Assembly (NCBI GenBank): GCA_036346225.1
Contig: JARFIW010001458.1
Coordinates: 124,001 to 188,000, forward strand
DNA: 64,000 nt
Reading direction: 5' to 3'
Source of the DNA: Platerodrilus igneus
Lineage: Eukaryota; Arthropoda; Insecta; Coleoptera; Lycidae
Shown: positions 11,465 to 23,170 of the stretch, one piece after another
How positions within the stretch are numbered: position 1 is the first letter of the stretch
How the letters are laid out: each line of letters begins with the position of its first letter
The notes under the pieces: model-generated
Told to the model about the DNA's origin: nothing
The model's input: only the letters and a program-made list of their open reading frames with translations
Databases searched by the model: none
Translations under genes and position numbers: made by a program

Positions 11465-11929
11465 AAGCCTCCGACAGTATTGATGAAGGTTGCATATTTA
11501 TCAATATATACAGGATTATGTACATGCATACAACTATGATGTAAATAAAAAAAAATAACAAAAGGTATAAAAAATAATTGCCAAAATTTAAATGATATTC
11601 TTCAAAGAACACAACATCCAAACCTATACAAAATAGTTTTATTATATGTTTCAACAACTTTTTACATTATTTTATTTATATATTTGATGGCGAGTATATC
11701 TTGCATGTAATTATTTATTGTTAATGCGTTTGTATATTTTATAGTTCCTCTGAAGAAGAATATAAATAAATTCTAAAATTAAGGTAGTAAATAAAGTCTT
11801 ATTGATCATCCAGCAGCGTTTTATCATTAGCGGCTGCAGATGTAATAATTGAATATTTGGAACCAGAATTTGGTGTGAATAAAGAATACCATTTCCAGCC
11901 GACAAATAATGAAATTATCTACGAGTTAC
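11465..11929. other. AT-rich non-coding stretch, nothing recognised
   Basis: No feature was supported here. Confidence 0.35.
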
Positions 11930-12335
11930 CGAATTTACTCCACTACCATTACCATCCAATGACAATTATGCCAATCTATCAGCAACAGTCGACGAAACAA
12001 TTTCCATAGGAGACATAAAGTTACCTACTATAATGAAAAGGGGAAGACCAAAGGGTTTGCTACAACTGTCGTAGGTTTATCAACAAAGAAAAGGTGTGCG
12101 ACTGCATTTAGTAAGAAGAGGCTAGAAAATAAACAAAAAATTATTTTACAGGAAATTTTTGACGACGTTGTTATATAAACACAGTTATATTTGATAATCA
12201 TATCATTACTTCTGAAGAATTAAGTCTAAAACATAATCTGCAAGGGAATCTAATTGAGACTGAAGTTACATTAGATATTATAGAAGTATTTTTTCACAGT
12301 GATGCATTTAAGATGTTACGAGATTTTTGAAAATA
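11930..12335 (+). pseudogene. fragment of a GRPKG-motif protein
   Basis: Broken frames on the plus strand read IKLPTIMKRGRPKG, an AT-hook-like motif, then TTVVGLSTKKR and, after frameshifts, EVFFHSDAFKMLRDF. The same string of motifs (KRGRPKG..TTVIGLPKK ... DAW) occurs in uncharacterised metazoan proteins associated with multicopy repetitive genes, as I recall. Several stops separate the pieces and no start is evident, so it is a decayed fragment. Family assignment is tentative. Confidence 0.35.
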
Positions 12336-12736
12336 AAAAACAAAATATAAAGTATTGTTGTAAAATATGTTTATTAGTTATTACTTCTACACAAAATGTA
12401 TTTGTTGTGATTCGTGTTTATCTTGGGTCCATTAGCACTGTTGCGGTTTAAAAAAGCTTCATACAAGGAAAATATGGTTTTTTCATACTGTCAATTTTAG
12501 TTTTTGTGCTATTTGCTAGTTTGCTTAAACAATAATGTAAATTAGTTATTTATAAGAAATATATATATATATATATATATAAAAGCAAAACTTTCTCTGC
12601 AATTTGCAGTTACAATTAAACCAATTACATGAGATGTATCTGTAAATACACATTGTATTTACCTATACAAATCGAACTGGTATTTGCATAGCCATTACAA
12701 AACAATTACTTGATCGTTTTGTAGAGAGAAAAAACA
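12336..12736. other. AT-rich stretch with an (AT)n run at about 12560-12581
   Basis: Apart from the dinucleotide run nothing was recognised. The right part may belong to the same repeat as the hammerhead at 12737-12780. Confidence 0.5.
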
Positions 12737-12780
12737 TCCATTGACCAGGTTTCGACCTCATTAGGTCTCGTCAGAATGGA
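12737..12780 (-). ncRNA. minimal type-I hammerhead ribozyme
   Basis: On the minus strand the 44 nt split cleanly into hammerhead parts. Helix I is TCCATT with AATGGA (6 perfect pairs). Core 1 is CTGACGA. Helix II is GACCT-AATG-AGGTC (5 perfect pairs, 4-nt loop). Core 2 is GAAA. Helix III is a single C-G pair with a CTG loop, with A opposite T forming the 15.1-16.1 pair. The cleavage triplet is GTC, directly before AATGGA. All conserved core bases of the hammerhead are present. A very short helix III is typical of the hammerheads reported from Penelope-like elements and other retroelements. The host repeat is not identified. Cleavage would fall between 12743 and 12742. Confidence 0.8.
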
Positions 12781-12845
12781 CTAGTTTTAACCCTAACAAA
12801 ACATCAAGCAACCGCAATGTATATGCTCGAAGTAACCTCTGTACG

Positions 12846-12867
12846 ATGGTATATATTTATATATATT

Positions 12868-12906
<39 letters not shown>

Positions 12907-12920
12907 ATATATATATATAA
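12846..12920. repeat. (AT)n microsatellite
   Basis: A long TATATATTTATATAT-type run. Confidence 0.9.
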
Positions 12921-13058
12921 ACATAAAGTTTAGTGTTTATTAAAAATAAGCTGTTGAAGTTACTTTTATAGTATTTTATGTATGCCCACATTTACCAGGT
13001 AACATAACACAATATAAAGTTATTGTTAAGCTTGTTACACACTTTTCCTCAAAAGGTA

Positions 13059-14037
13059 TACAGGGCTTTTCACGCGACCGTGCATTAGACATTTCTCAGA
13101 AAGTACAAGAGATAGAAGTATTAAATTTTATATGTAGTGATTGTTCGACATGCCTAGTTGATCTAAAATAGTGTCGTTTTGATAGCACTTCCGGTTGTAC
13201 GGGAGGTTGATATTATTTTTGTTATTTTAAATTGAACACCCTGTATATTTTTGCATTTTTAGATTCTACACAAAATTTTAAGTTAAATTCCTTTAATAAG
13301 TAATATCTCAATATTTTACCGTTTTCGAGATATTTAGCTTTTTATGTTTTTTTTTGTAAAAAACTGATATACTTTCTTGACAATAATGTACATTTAAACT
13401 TACAGTTTAGAAACCAATTATTAGCAGATATACTATTCAAATGTTTGATACACATTTAAATGTATTTGTTTCCATTCAACACCATACGAGGTGGCCGGCA
13501 TTTTTACTTAAAGTTTCTTACATAAAAAATCTGAAAAGTTATTTTTTTAAATGGAACACCCTGTATATTTTTGCATTTTTAGATTCTACACAAAATTTTA
13601 AGTTAAATTCCTTTAATAAGTAATATCTCAATATTTTACCGTTTTCAAGATATTTAGCCTTTTATGTTTTTTTTTGTAAAAAACATAATTTCTTGACAAT
13701 AATGTACATTTAAATTTACAGTTTAGGAACCAATTATTAGCAGATATACTATTCAAATGTTTGATAAACATTGAAATGTATTCGTTTCCATTCAACACCA
13801 TACGAGGTGTCCGACATTTTTACTTAAAGTTTCTTGCATAAAAAAATCTGAAAAGTCAATTTTTCTAAATGGAACACTTCGTATATTTTGATATTTTCAA
13901 ATTGTTCAATCATTTTTAAGGTAACTTTATGTAACAAGTCCTATTCTGAAGTTCAACTGTCTTTAAGTTATTTGATTTTAATGACATTAAGTGGTTCTAC
14001 TACGATAATAAAAATAAATATAAGCATTATGTTCGTA
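13059..14037. repeat. left TIR, carrying an internal tandem duplication
   Basis: Two units, about 13241-13560 and 13561-13880, repeat each other. The right TIR has only one. Outside these units the left TIR matches the right one as a reverse complement. Confidence 0.88.
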
Positions 14038-14087
14038 GGAGACTTTAATGAAGGTTGAAAAAGAATAAAAGAAAATTAATCTTTATA

Positions 14088-15151
14088 CTATAACATATGC
14101 TCGAAAATCTCACCATTTCTTTCCAAACATGCATTTATTCTTTTAATAAGGTTATCGTGTGTTGCTTTTCTTATTGCTTGTGATGTTAATGAATTTATAG
14201 CAGCTCTAACTCTATCTTTCATATTGGCTTTGGTTGTGATAGGATCTGAATAGACGATGTTCTTTAAGTGACCCCAAACGAAAAAATCTAGTGGACTACC
14301 ATCTGGAGTTCTCGGGGGCCATCGAAATGGACCATTATTTGCAATCCATCTTGAAAAATTCCTGTTAAAAAATCGCCAACCAGTCGGTAATTGTGACATG
14401 GAGCACCATCCATTTGATACCATAAGTAATCTCTTTGTGGATGGTTTTGTATTATTGGCTGCACTCCATTTCTTAACATATGAACATACCTTTCTCCAGT
14501 TAAATTTTCATCGTAAAATTCGAGATAAAGGATTGAATCGCAATTAATGGCACAAAATACATTAAATTGCCATTTGTCTTGAAAATTTCTTTCACGGACT
14601 ACGTGTGAATTTTGCGGAGCCCAATAATTGCTGTCGTGCCTATTAAAGACTCCATTTTTGGTAAATTTTGCTTCGTCTGTCCAAATAATGTTTTTTAAAA
14701 AGTTTTTGTCCTCTTGACTTTTAGTTAGCAACCACTCAAAAAACTGAACTCTCCGAGGCAAATCAGTGTCTTTTAAATGTTGGATGCAGTAAAATTTATA
14801 TGGGCGCCATTTGTGTTTATTAAGTATACGATAAATGGTCACATACGGTATATCTATTTCTCTTTCGGCTTCGTGTAATGAAGCAGTTGGGTAAGCAGAG
14901 AAAAATCCTAAAACAGTGATTTCATTGTCTTCATTTTCAACTTGCGGCTTTCTGCGTTTAATGTGTGAAAGAAATGCTCCATTCGTTCTACAGTTTTGAA
15001 GTAGACGATTAACTGTATTCTTATTGGGTTTTTGGAGATGCGGGTATCTATCTGCAAATAATCGACAAGTTCGACTAATTATTCTATTACATTTACCGTA
15101 AGTAATTATTAAATTTAAGAAATCTTCATTACTATAATCTAATCTTGACAT
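14088..15151 (-). pseudogene. mariner-like (DD41D-type) transposase, one frameshift
   Basis: A DDE transposase that would cut at the TIRs and insert at TA. The start is taken at the ATG giving MSRLDYSNEDF (15151); an upstream ATG would add only 11 residues. After helix-turn-helix regions the catalytic core shows IIWTDEAKF (first D), WYQMDGAPCHN (second D) and PDGSPLDFFVWGHL (third D). The second and third Asp lie about 40 residues apart, which suggests the DD41D-type clade and not DD34D mariner. A single frameshift between the second and third Asp, near 14300-14400, splits the frame into an N-terminal piece and a 111-residue C-terminal piece. Otherwise it is nearly full-length, so this is a recently dead copy. 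Confidence 0.85.
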
Positions 15152-15253
15152 TTTTATCATTTTATAACACACACAATCTAACACGTAATCTAATAAAGTA
15201 ATAAGACAGTTTGTTAATTCTGTATCACCGTTCGATTATTTGCCAAAGCGTCG

Positions 15254-15916
15254 TACGAACATAATGCTGATATTTATTTTTATTATCGTAGTAGAACCAC
15301 TTAATGTCATTAAAATCAAATAACTTAAAGACAGTTGAACTTCAGAATAGGACTTGTTACATAAAGTTACCTTAAAAATGATTGAATAATTTGAAAATAT
15401 CAAAATATACGGGGTGTTCCATTTAGAAAAATTGACTTTTCAGATTTTTTTATGCAAGAAACTTTAAGTAAAAATGTCGGACACCTCGTATGGTGTTGAA
15501 TGGAAACAAATACATTTCAATGTTTATCAAACATTTGAATAGTATATCTGCTAATAATTGGTTTCTAAACTGTAAATTTAAATGTACATTATTGTCAAGA
15601 AAGTATATGTTTTTTACAATAAAAAACATAAAAAGCTAAATATCTCGAAAACGGTAAAATATTGAGATATTACTTATTAAAGGAATTTAACTTAAAATTT
15701 TGTGCAGAATCTAAAAATGCAAGACTATACAGGGTGTTCTATTTAAAATAAAAAAAGATAATATCAACTTCCGGTACAACCGGAAGTGTTATCAAAACGA
15801 AAATATTTTAGATCAACTCGGCATGTCGAACAATCACTACATATAAAATTTTATACTTCTATCTCTTGTACTTTCTGAGAAATGTCTAATGCACGGTCGT
15901 CGTGAAACGCCTTGTA
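15254..15916. repeat. right TIR of the mariner-like transposon
   Basis: Reverse complement of the left TIR without the extra duplication. It ends CCTTGTA before the TA target copy at 15917-15918. Confidence 0.88.
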
Positions 15917-16891
15917 TAGTGTGTGTCTGCTCTACCTTTCGCATAGCAACATTTAAAACTGTATTTTCAATACAACCACCATCCAAAAGTGCTTATTACG
16001 TGTTTGAGTTTCCATATTGTTTTACTTTACTTTGATATGATTTCATACTTGTTTTACTTTACTTCGTTATAATTTCGTACTTGCGCTGGAAAGAAACGGG
16101 GAAAATAATTTTAAAAGTAAATTTTAAAATTATGCACCTACCGTAGATATATTTTTCTTGATTATACTAGGTCGATACAACAACTAAAAATGAGACCATG
16201 GTATTCGTTGACACCACTTCACCTCTCTCTGGGACGGTATGTTTTATCAAAACCTGCAGGTCCACGTTAACACTTGCTTCACTGATTACATCCCGATGTA
16301 AAATAATAAAGCTTGGCCACGAGGCTACGTTACTACCTAAGCATGCGCAGAAAAGGGGATATTGTATCAAGATACATACAAATAGAAGAGATCTTAAATT
16401 TTACTTTGAATATTTAAATATAGGTAGAGCTCTATGTATGAATTAGTAATATATAGTTTCTATCGGAATTTAATATTTACTGTTTAAAAAAGGATATTTG
16501 TTGAATAGATATATAGAACAAAAGCGTATATTTAAGAAACAGATAATCGTATTCGTTACAAGCTCTTGAATTATTTTATATAAATAGGTGTGTGTAAGAA
16601 TAATGCCTGGTACTAATACCAATCACATGTGTAGGAATAGGGAAAAATATAAAGTCACACAAGGTGTGTAACTCTATCCATGGCTTTAATTATAGACATG
16701 GTATTAGTCAATATCTATGAGAAATAATTTTTGAGTTTTAAAAATGTTACTATTATTACCATTCTTTGTATTCTTCTTAATGGACTATTATAAATATAAT
16801 TATGTGTTGAGTTATATATTTTAAATACTTGATTTTTCCTAAATATCAAGTTTGTCAAAAATGAAAACAATGTAAAGGTGCAAAAAAACCA
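15917..16891. other. non-coding stretch, nothing recognised
   Basis: No domain-bearing frame or repeat was recognised. The base before 16892 is A, as needed for Helitron insertion. Confidence 0.4.
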
Positions 16892-18250
16892 TCTAATAAC
16901 TATAAATTTTGTATGCCCGTCTTTGTGTTAAAGTTGAGAGGCGCGAATCGATCGCTTTTTGGGAGAATTTTTGCGTGCTTAGGATAGGCCGGTTTTTATG
17001 GCGGAAAACCGATAACTTGCGGAGAAATAAGGATTTTTCCGGGAAAAGATTAATTTGAAGCGACGTATTCGTTAACGTGTTAAAAAAGCTTGGATCCTTC
17101 AAAAAATTCCGATCTAAAAACCGAACCAGTCGTGCGACGAGGTCGGGAACTGTTCCGATGACGTTAGTACGAGAGAGAAGAAAGATCGCGTTGGTTTGTA
17201 AAATTCGTATTCGGGCGTTACAAAATTTCTAATATATGCCAAACAACGCTATTCGTATTCTAAAAACTGAATAATTCACCATTTGCGGGCTACCACTGCA
17301 GTATTTTCTTAAAACACTTATTAAAAATTGTATAATTTATTCGACAAACGCCAAAATCAGGTAACGATCACCAACGGAAAAGTACGAGCGTGTACCTTCA
17401 AAATCTATGGTAACATACTTCCTTTCAAATTTCTGGAATTTTCCATTACAATTCAACCAATATCATTTAGAAGTACCGTTACTTGATTTAAATTATAGGA
17501 AAACGTCGCTTTTTCACATACGCTGGCTATTTATTTCAAAAATAATAAATTTTTCATTTTGGCGTTTCTTCACGATGATAGCCGAGCATTTTCAGTAGAC
17601 CGTGATTTGGTCAGATTTCGGTGTATTTCGTGTTTGGTCCGCTAAATTGAAAGTAATTCAGGGTAATTAAAAGTAATTGCAAGTATACTACTAACCAATT
17701 TACAAATACTGACACCTCCATAGCGCGATGCTATGATATCTGGCTACCAAGCGTAAGTTTAATGGTTCAATTCCCAGTTCAATTTACTTTTTTTAATTTT
17801 TTCGTCAACTTTATAAACAACCATCTGCATTTATTTTATTTATTAGTATGCATAAAAAGAATCAGATCATTTCTCATACGCTTTGCAACGGTCTATAATG
17901 TCTATAATTTATAAAATCTAACTTACACTTACTCTAAAACTGTTTTAAAAAAACCTGACTTTCCTGGAATTGTCAAAGTTATTGGAAAAATAATAGGTTA
18001 TGCATCGCATAACGTACGAACAATTGAAACAAAAAACACGAAGCGCGTTCACCGGCAGCAACAACATGTCGGTTACCGTTGGTGCGAGAAAGATGTATCA
18101 TCCAATTAATTTTCTAAGTTACTCTTACGCCTTTAAAACATTTCTAATATACATCATTAAACACTAACCGTATCCTACAACCTAAATTCTTAACACTTTG
18201 CAAGCTACTACTGTGCTGTTTTCATAAAACTTTCATTAAGATTGGTACAA
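16892..18250 (+). repeat. Helitron 5' block, near-identical to 21815-23170
   Basis: About 1.35 kb closely matches copy 2 and includes the AT-rich ATGGTAACATACTTCC frame seen in both. High similarity implies that the two copies arose recently or together. Confidence 0.88.
17711..17790 (+). other. tRNA-like segment with B-box (copy 1)
   Basis: GGTTCAATTCC at 17764-17774 fits a Pol III B-box, and TAGCGCGATGC upstream resembles an A-box at tRNA spacing. No reliable cloverleaf was drawn. Confidence 0.45.
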
Positions 18251-19129
18251 TTGTTTCGGGATACGCAACAACAGATTCATCTAACACACACATACATACT
18301 AGATTCAATGTGTAGTTTTCAATCTTTTTCCTTATTTAACATACAACATTTACTATATATATAAAAAGCTGGATTAATTTAATATCTCATTAAATGATAC
18401 CCACTTTAAGAAAAATTATATAGTCCATAACGTTAACGTCGCTTTATCGTTATTTATTTAACCGAGTTTTATCGTAATACTACAGCAAATTTAACATCAT
18501 AAATTGCAGTTCATCACTTATACATATTACATACGCAGAACATATTACCTACACATAACATATTCCAATAGTAGATTCACATCTATTCAAATATTTAACA
18601 TACACTATTTGCTGTATCTAGAAAGCTGGAATAAAATTATCTCTATTTAAATGTCCCCTTTAAAAGAATACATATTCTCTATAACTTTCACTTTGTAATA
18701 CATCAAAAGACAAACATAAAAACCAATTCGCAAGAATCCGTACGCGTATTCAACTTCAACATTTATAGTCACAAATACAAATACATATACTTCTTTAATT
18801 ATCCACTAACAAAACCTCTACGAATGGAAGAGCTTAACACATTTGCTTCTTTACTGTACGAACTCAAAGATTTAGAAGAATTTTAAACTTACTCTAACAT
18901 GCTATTCCGGGAATTGTTTTCATTTCAACTTCTACTTAAGCACCTATATTGCTTTCTGCTTTTTAGAACTATTGCTGCAAACAACCTCACGTATTGTTTA
19001 TTAATTTTGGATAAAAAAAAATTGTTGTTCTAATTATTCCAATTGCCCTATTTCAAGATTAACTACTCTTAAACGAAACGACAACTACCAACCGGCGTTA
19101 TTTAGTGGAAATTCAATAATCCTTCGAAA
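18251..19129 (+). other. AT-rich middle of Helitron copy 1, nothing recognised
   Basis: No supported gene. It does not obviously align with the equivalent part of copy 2. Confidence 0.4.
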
Positions 19130-20325
19130 TTGTTCTACTCCATTCTCATTTGTTCTACTGCATTCTCATTTGTTCTGCTACATTCTCGTATCTTCTACTA
19201 CATTCTCATTTCTTCTACTGCATTCTCATTTGTTCTACTGCATTCTCATTTGTTCTGTTCTTTCTGCATTGCTCTACATTGTTATGCATCGTTATGCTTC
19301 GTTATGCATCGCTATGCAACGTTATGCGTCGCTATGCATCGTTATGCATCGCTATGCATTGCTATGCGACGTTATGCATCGCTATGCATCGTTATGCATC
19401 GTTATGCATCGTTATGCATCGTCATGCATCGTTATGCAACGTTATGCATCGTCATACGTCGTTATGCATCGTTTCGTATCGTTCCGAATCGTTCCGCATC
19501 GTACCGAATCGTTCCGCATCGTTCCGGAACGTTCAAAATCGTTCTATATCGTTCCATATCGCTCCATATCGTTCCATATCGTTCCATATCGTTCCAAAAC
19601 GTTCCAAAACTTTTCATACCGTTCCGTATCGTTACGAATCGTTCCGTATCGTTCCGAATCGTTCCGAATCGTTCCGTATCCTTCCGTATCGTTCCGAATC
19701 GTTCTGTATCGTTCAAAATGGTTCTACTACATTCTTATTTGTTCTGATACGTTCTGCATCGTACTGCATCGTACTGCATCGTTCTAAAACCTTCTAAGTC
19801 GTTCGAAATTGTTTCAGCACCTTCTGAATCGTTCTACAACCTTCTAAAACCTTCTACATACTTTTCCACCCTTCTGCACCCTTTGGCAACCTTCTACAAC
19901 CTACTTCAACCTTCTACAACCTTCTACAACCTTCTACAACCTTCTACAACCTTCTACAACCTTCTACAATCTTCTACAATCTTCTGCAACCTTCTGCAAC
20001 CTTCTACAACCTTCTACAATCTTCTACAACCTTCTGCAACCTTCTGCAACCTTCTGCAACCTTCTGCGACCTTCCACAACCTTCTACAACCTTCTACAGC
20101 CTTCTGAAACCTACTACAACCTTCTACAATCTTCTACAACCTTCTAAATTGCTCTTAATCGTTCTAGAACCTTCTCAGTCGTTCTTAATCGTTCTACATC
20201 GTTCTAAATCGTTCTACATCGTTCTAAATCGTTCTACATCGTTCTAAATCGTTCTAAATCGTTCTAAATCGTTCTAAATCGTTCTAAATCGTTCTAATTC
20301 GTTCTAAATCGTTCTAAATCCGATC
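19130..20325. repeat. successive decamer arrays
   Basis: A run of 10-bp (or 2x10-bp) monomers that change from block to block: TTCTACTGCATTCTCATTTG, GTTATGCATC, GTTCCGAATC, CTTCTACAAC, GTTCTAAATC. The changes look like gradual word replacement along one decamer array. Long open frames in all three plus-strand frames across 19130-19800 are artefacts of the period. Confidence 0.92.
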
Positions 20326-21100
20326 GATTCTCCAACGTAATTTTGACAAACCTTACTTGAGCAAAGTGGTCTTCATCCGATTGATTCTCCGGAGTGATTT
20401 TGACAAAGTCTACTTGGGCGATGTGGTCTTGCTCCCATCAATTCTCGCAAGTGATTTTTAAAAATCTACTTGGACGAAGTAGTCTTGATCCGGTCCACAC
20501 TTCGAAGTGATTTCAAAAAAGTCTACTTGGTCGAAGTGATCTTGATCCGATTGATTCTCCGAAGTGATTTCGACAAAGTCTACTACAGCAAAGTGGTCTT
20601 GCTCCGATCAATTCTCCGAAGTGATTTGAACAAAGTCTACTTGGGCGAAGTGGTTTTAATCCGATCGACACTTTGAAGTGATTTTGACAAAGTCTACTTG
20701 TGCGAAGTGGTATTGATCCGATCGACACTTCGGAGTGATTTCAGCAACGTCTACTTGGGCTAAGTGGTCTTGATCCGATCGACACTTCGAAGTGATTTCG
20801 GCAACGTCTACTTTGGAGAAGTGGTCTTGCTCCGATAGGCACTTCGAAGTGATTTCGACAAAGTCTACTTGGGCGAAGTTGTCTTGATCCGATCGACACT
20901 TCGAAGTGGTTCCGGCAGTCTGCTTTGGCGAAATGGTCTAGATCCGATCGACACTTCGAAGTGATTTCGGCAAAGTCTACTCGGGCGAAGTGATCTTGAT
21001 CTTGATCTTGATCTTGATTCGATCGCCTCCTAGGAGTTATTTCGACAAAGTCCATTTTAAACGGAGTGATCTTGGTCCAATCGGCTCCCAGAAGTTATTT
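20326..21100. repeat. about 66-bp tandem array, Helitron copy 1
   Basis: Units read CACTTCGAAGTGATTTCG, CAAAGTCTACTTGGGCGAAG and TGGTCTTGATCCGATCG in order, the reverse complement of the array at 4455-5545. Both sit just upstream of the 3' end in Helitron orientation. Confidence 0.9.
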
Positions 21101-21109
21101 TGACAAAGT

Positions 21110-21335
21110 TTGCCAGGCTTTTGTGGCAAATTTCTAGGCTTTTATGGCAATTCTCTAGGCTTTTGTGGCAATTTTCTGGGCTTTTGTGGCAATTTTATGG
21201 GCTTTTGTGGCCATTTTTCTAGGTTTTGTGGCGGTTTTCTAAGCTTTTGTGCGATTTTCTAAGCTTTTGTGGCAATTTTCTAGGCTTTTGTGGTCATTTC
21301 CTAGGCTTTTGTGGCCATTTCCTAAACTTTTTCGA
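21110..21335. repeat. about 20-bp array (GGCTTTTGTGGCAATTTTCT)
   Basis: Roughly eleven copies with single-base variation; related to the GCTTTTTGGCAATTTTCTAG array of copy 2. Confidence 0.88.
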
Positions 21336-21507
21336 ATACTATTTGCGCTTCTCCAAAGATTCTTCTATAAACACAACAAACATAGAAACTTGGTGAAACC
21401 GAAATTCTGGCTCAATGTTACCAAAATTTAAATGTCTTTATTAACGACTTTTCAAAACCATTGTCAATAACATTAAATCTTAATTGCCGAGATATGCTCT
21501 AAACTTG

Positions 21508-21775
21508 AGAGAGAAGGACGCAGAGAGTGTAAGGGCGCAGAGAGTGTAAGGGCGCAGAGAGTGTAAGGGCGCAGAGAGTGTAAGGGCGCAGAGAGTGTAA
21601 GGGCGCAGAGAGTGTAAGGGCGCAGTGAGTGTAAGGGTGCAGAGAGTAGTAAGGGCGCAGAGAGTGTAAGGGCGCAGAGATTGTCAGGGCGCAGAGAGTG
21701 TAAGAGCGCGGAGAATGTAAGGGCGCAGAGAGTGTGAGGGCGCAGAAAGTGTGAGGTCGCAGAGAGTGTGAGGAC
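21508..21775. repeat. 17-bp array (GCGCAGAGAGTGTAAGG) near 3' end, copy 1
   Basis: About fifteen head-to-tail units directly before the terminal hairpin. Confidence 0.9.
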
Positions 21776-21782
21776 GCTCAAA

Positions 21783-21814
21783 GTAGTCCCGTAGGGACTA
21801 CAAACCGCTTCTAG
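21783..21814 (+). repeat. Helitron 3' terminus: hairpin plus CTAG (copy 1)
   Basis: Hairpin at 21783-21801 (stem 8, loop 3), nine bases, CTAG at 21811-21814. The next base, 21815, is the T of the TC start of copy 2. Confidence 0.9.
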
Positions 21815-22689
21815 TCTAATAACTATAAGTTTTGTATGCCCGTCTTTGTGTTAAAGTTGAGAGGCGCGAATCGATCGCTTTTTGGGATTTGCGTCCGAGG
21901 GTTTCGGAGTTGGGGGCGCGGACGGGTAGTGGTTAGGTGGAGAATTTTTGCGTGCTTAGGATAGGCCGGTTTTTATGGCGGAAAACCAATAACTTGCAGA
22001 GAAATAAGGATTTTTCGGGAAAAGATTAATTTGAAGCGACGTATTCGTTAACGTGTTAAAAAAGCTTGGATCCCTCAAAAAATTCCATTCTAAAAACCGA
22101 ACCAGTCGTGCGACGAGGTCGGGAACTGTTCCGTTTACGTTAGTACGAGTGAGAAGAAAGATCGAGTTGGTTTGTAAAATTCGTATTCGGGCGTTAAAAA
22201 ATTTCTAATATATGCCAAACAACGCTATTCGTATTCTAAAAACTGAATAATTCACCATTTGCGGGCTACCACTGCAGTTTTTTCTTAAAACACTTATTAC
22301 AAATTGTATAATTTATTCGACAAACGCCAAAATCAGGTAACGATCACCAACGGAAAAGTACGAGCGTGTACTTTCAAAATCTATGGTAACATACTTCCTT
22401 TCAAATTTCTGGAATTTTCCATTACAATTCAACCAATATGATTTAGAAGTACCGTTACTTGATTTAAATTATAGGAAAACGTCGCTTTTTCACATACGCT
22501 GGCTATTTATTTCAAAAATAATATATTTTTCATTTTGGCGTTTCTTCACGATGATAGCCGAGCATTTTTAATAGACCGTGATTTGGTCAGAATTCGGTGT
22601 ATTTCGTGTTTGGTCCGCTAAATTGGAAGTAATTCAGGGTAATTAAAAGTAATTGAAAGTATACTACTAACCAATTTACAAATACTGAC

Positions 22690-22770
22690 ACCTCCATAGC
22701 GCGATGCTATGATATCTGGCTACCAAGCGTAAGTTTAATGGTTCAATTCCCAGTTCCATTTACTTTTTTT
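22690..22770 (+). other. tRNA-like segment with B-box (copy 2)
   Basis: Same segment as 17711-17790, with GGTTCAATTCC at about 22739-22749. Confidence 0.45.
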
Positions 22771-23170
22771 AATTTTTTCGTCAACTTTATAAACAACCAT
22801 CTGCATTTATTTTATTTATTAGTATGCATAAAAAGAATCAGATCATTTCTCATACGCTTTGCAACGGTCTATAATATCTATAATTTATAAAATCTAACTT
22901 ACACTTACTCTAAAACTGTTTAAAAAAAAATCTGACTTCCCTGGAATTGTCAAAGTTATTGGAAAAAAAAATACCTTATGCATTACATAACGTACGAACA
23001 ATTGAAACAAAAAACACGAAGCGCGTTCAGCGGCAGCACCAACATGTCGGTTACCGTTAGTGCGAGAAAGATGTATGAACCAATTAATTTTCTAAGTTGC
23101 TCAAGTTACTTCAAACATTTCAAATATACATCATTAAACACTAACCGTATCCTACAACCATTTACAACAT

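Larger units (their letters stand above)
13059..15916 (-). mobile_element. mariner/Tc1-superfamily transposon with long TIRs
   Basis: The element begins TACAGGG and ends CCTTGTA, flanked by TA on both sides, the standard target of this superfamily. The TIRs are very long: left 13059-14037 (979 bp) and right 15254-15916 (663 bp). The extra length on the left comes from a tandem duplication of about 320 bp. A single transposase gene lies between them on the minus strand. The element is intact in outline, but the transposase is frameshifted. Confidence 0.88.
16892..21814 (+). mobile_element. Helitron (non-autonomous), copy 1
   Basis: Starts TCTAATAACTATAAATTTTG at 16892 after an A and ends hairpin plus CTAG at 21814, where copy 2 begins at once with TC. 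Order: conserved 5' block (16892-18250), tRNA-like segment, AT-rich middle, decamer arrays (19130-20325), about 66-bp array (20326-21100), 20-bp array (21110-21330), a conserved unique block (about 21355-21505), a 17-bp array, hairpin. Compared with copy 2 it lacks about 58 bp near 16968. No Rep/helicase gene was found. Confidence 0.88.

Noticed and set aside
16167..16446. Overlapping open frames on both strands near 16200
   Set aside because: Short, with no motif and no repeat partner; treated as chance.
19130..19797. Long open frames (about 205-215 residues) in all three plus-strand frames
   Set aside because: Produced by 10-bp repeats; no protein is likely to be encoded in three frames at once.
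19880..20325. Regular short repeats that might suggest a CRISPR array
   Set aside because: Monomers are contiguous with no unique spacers, and the genome is eukaryotic.
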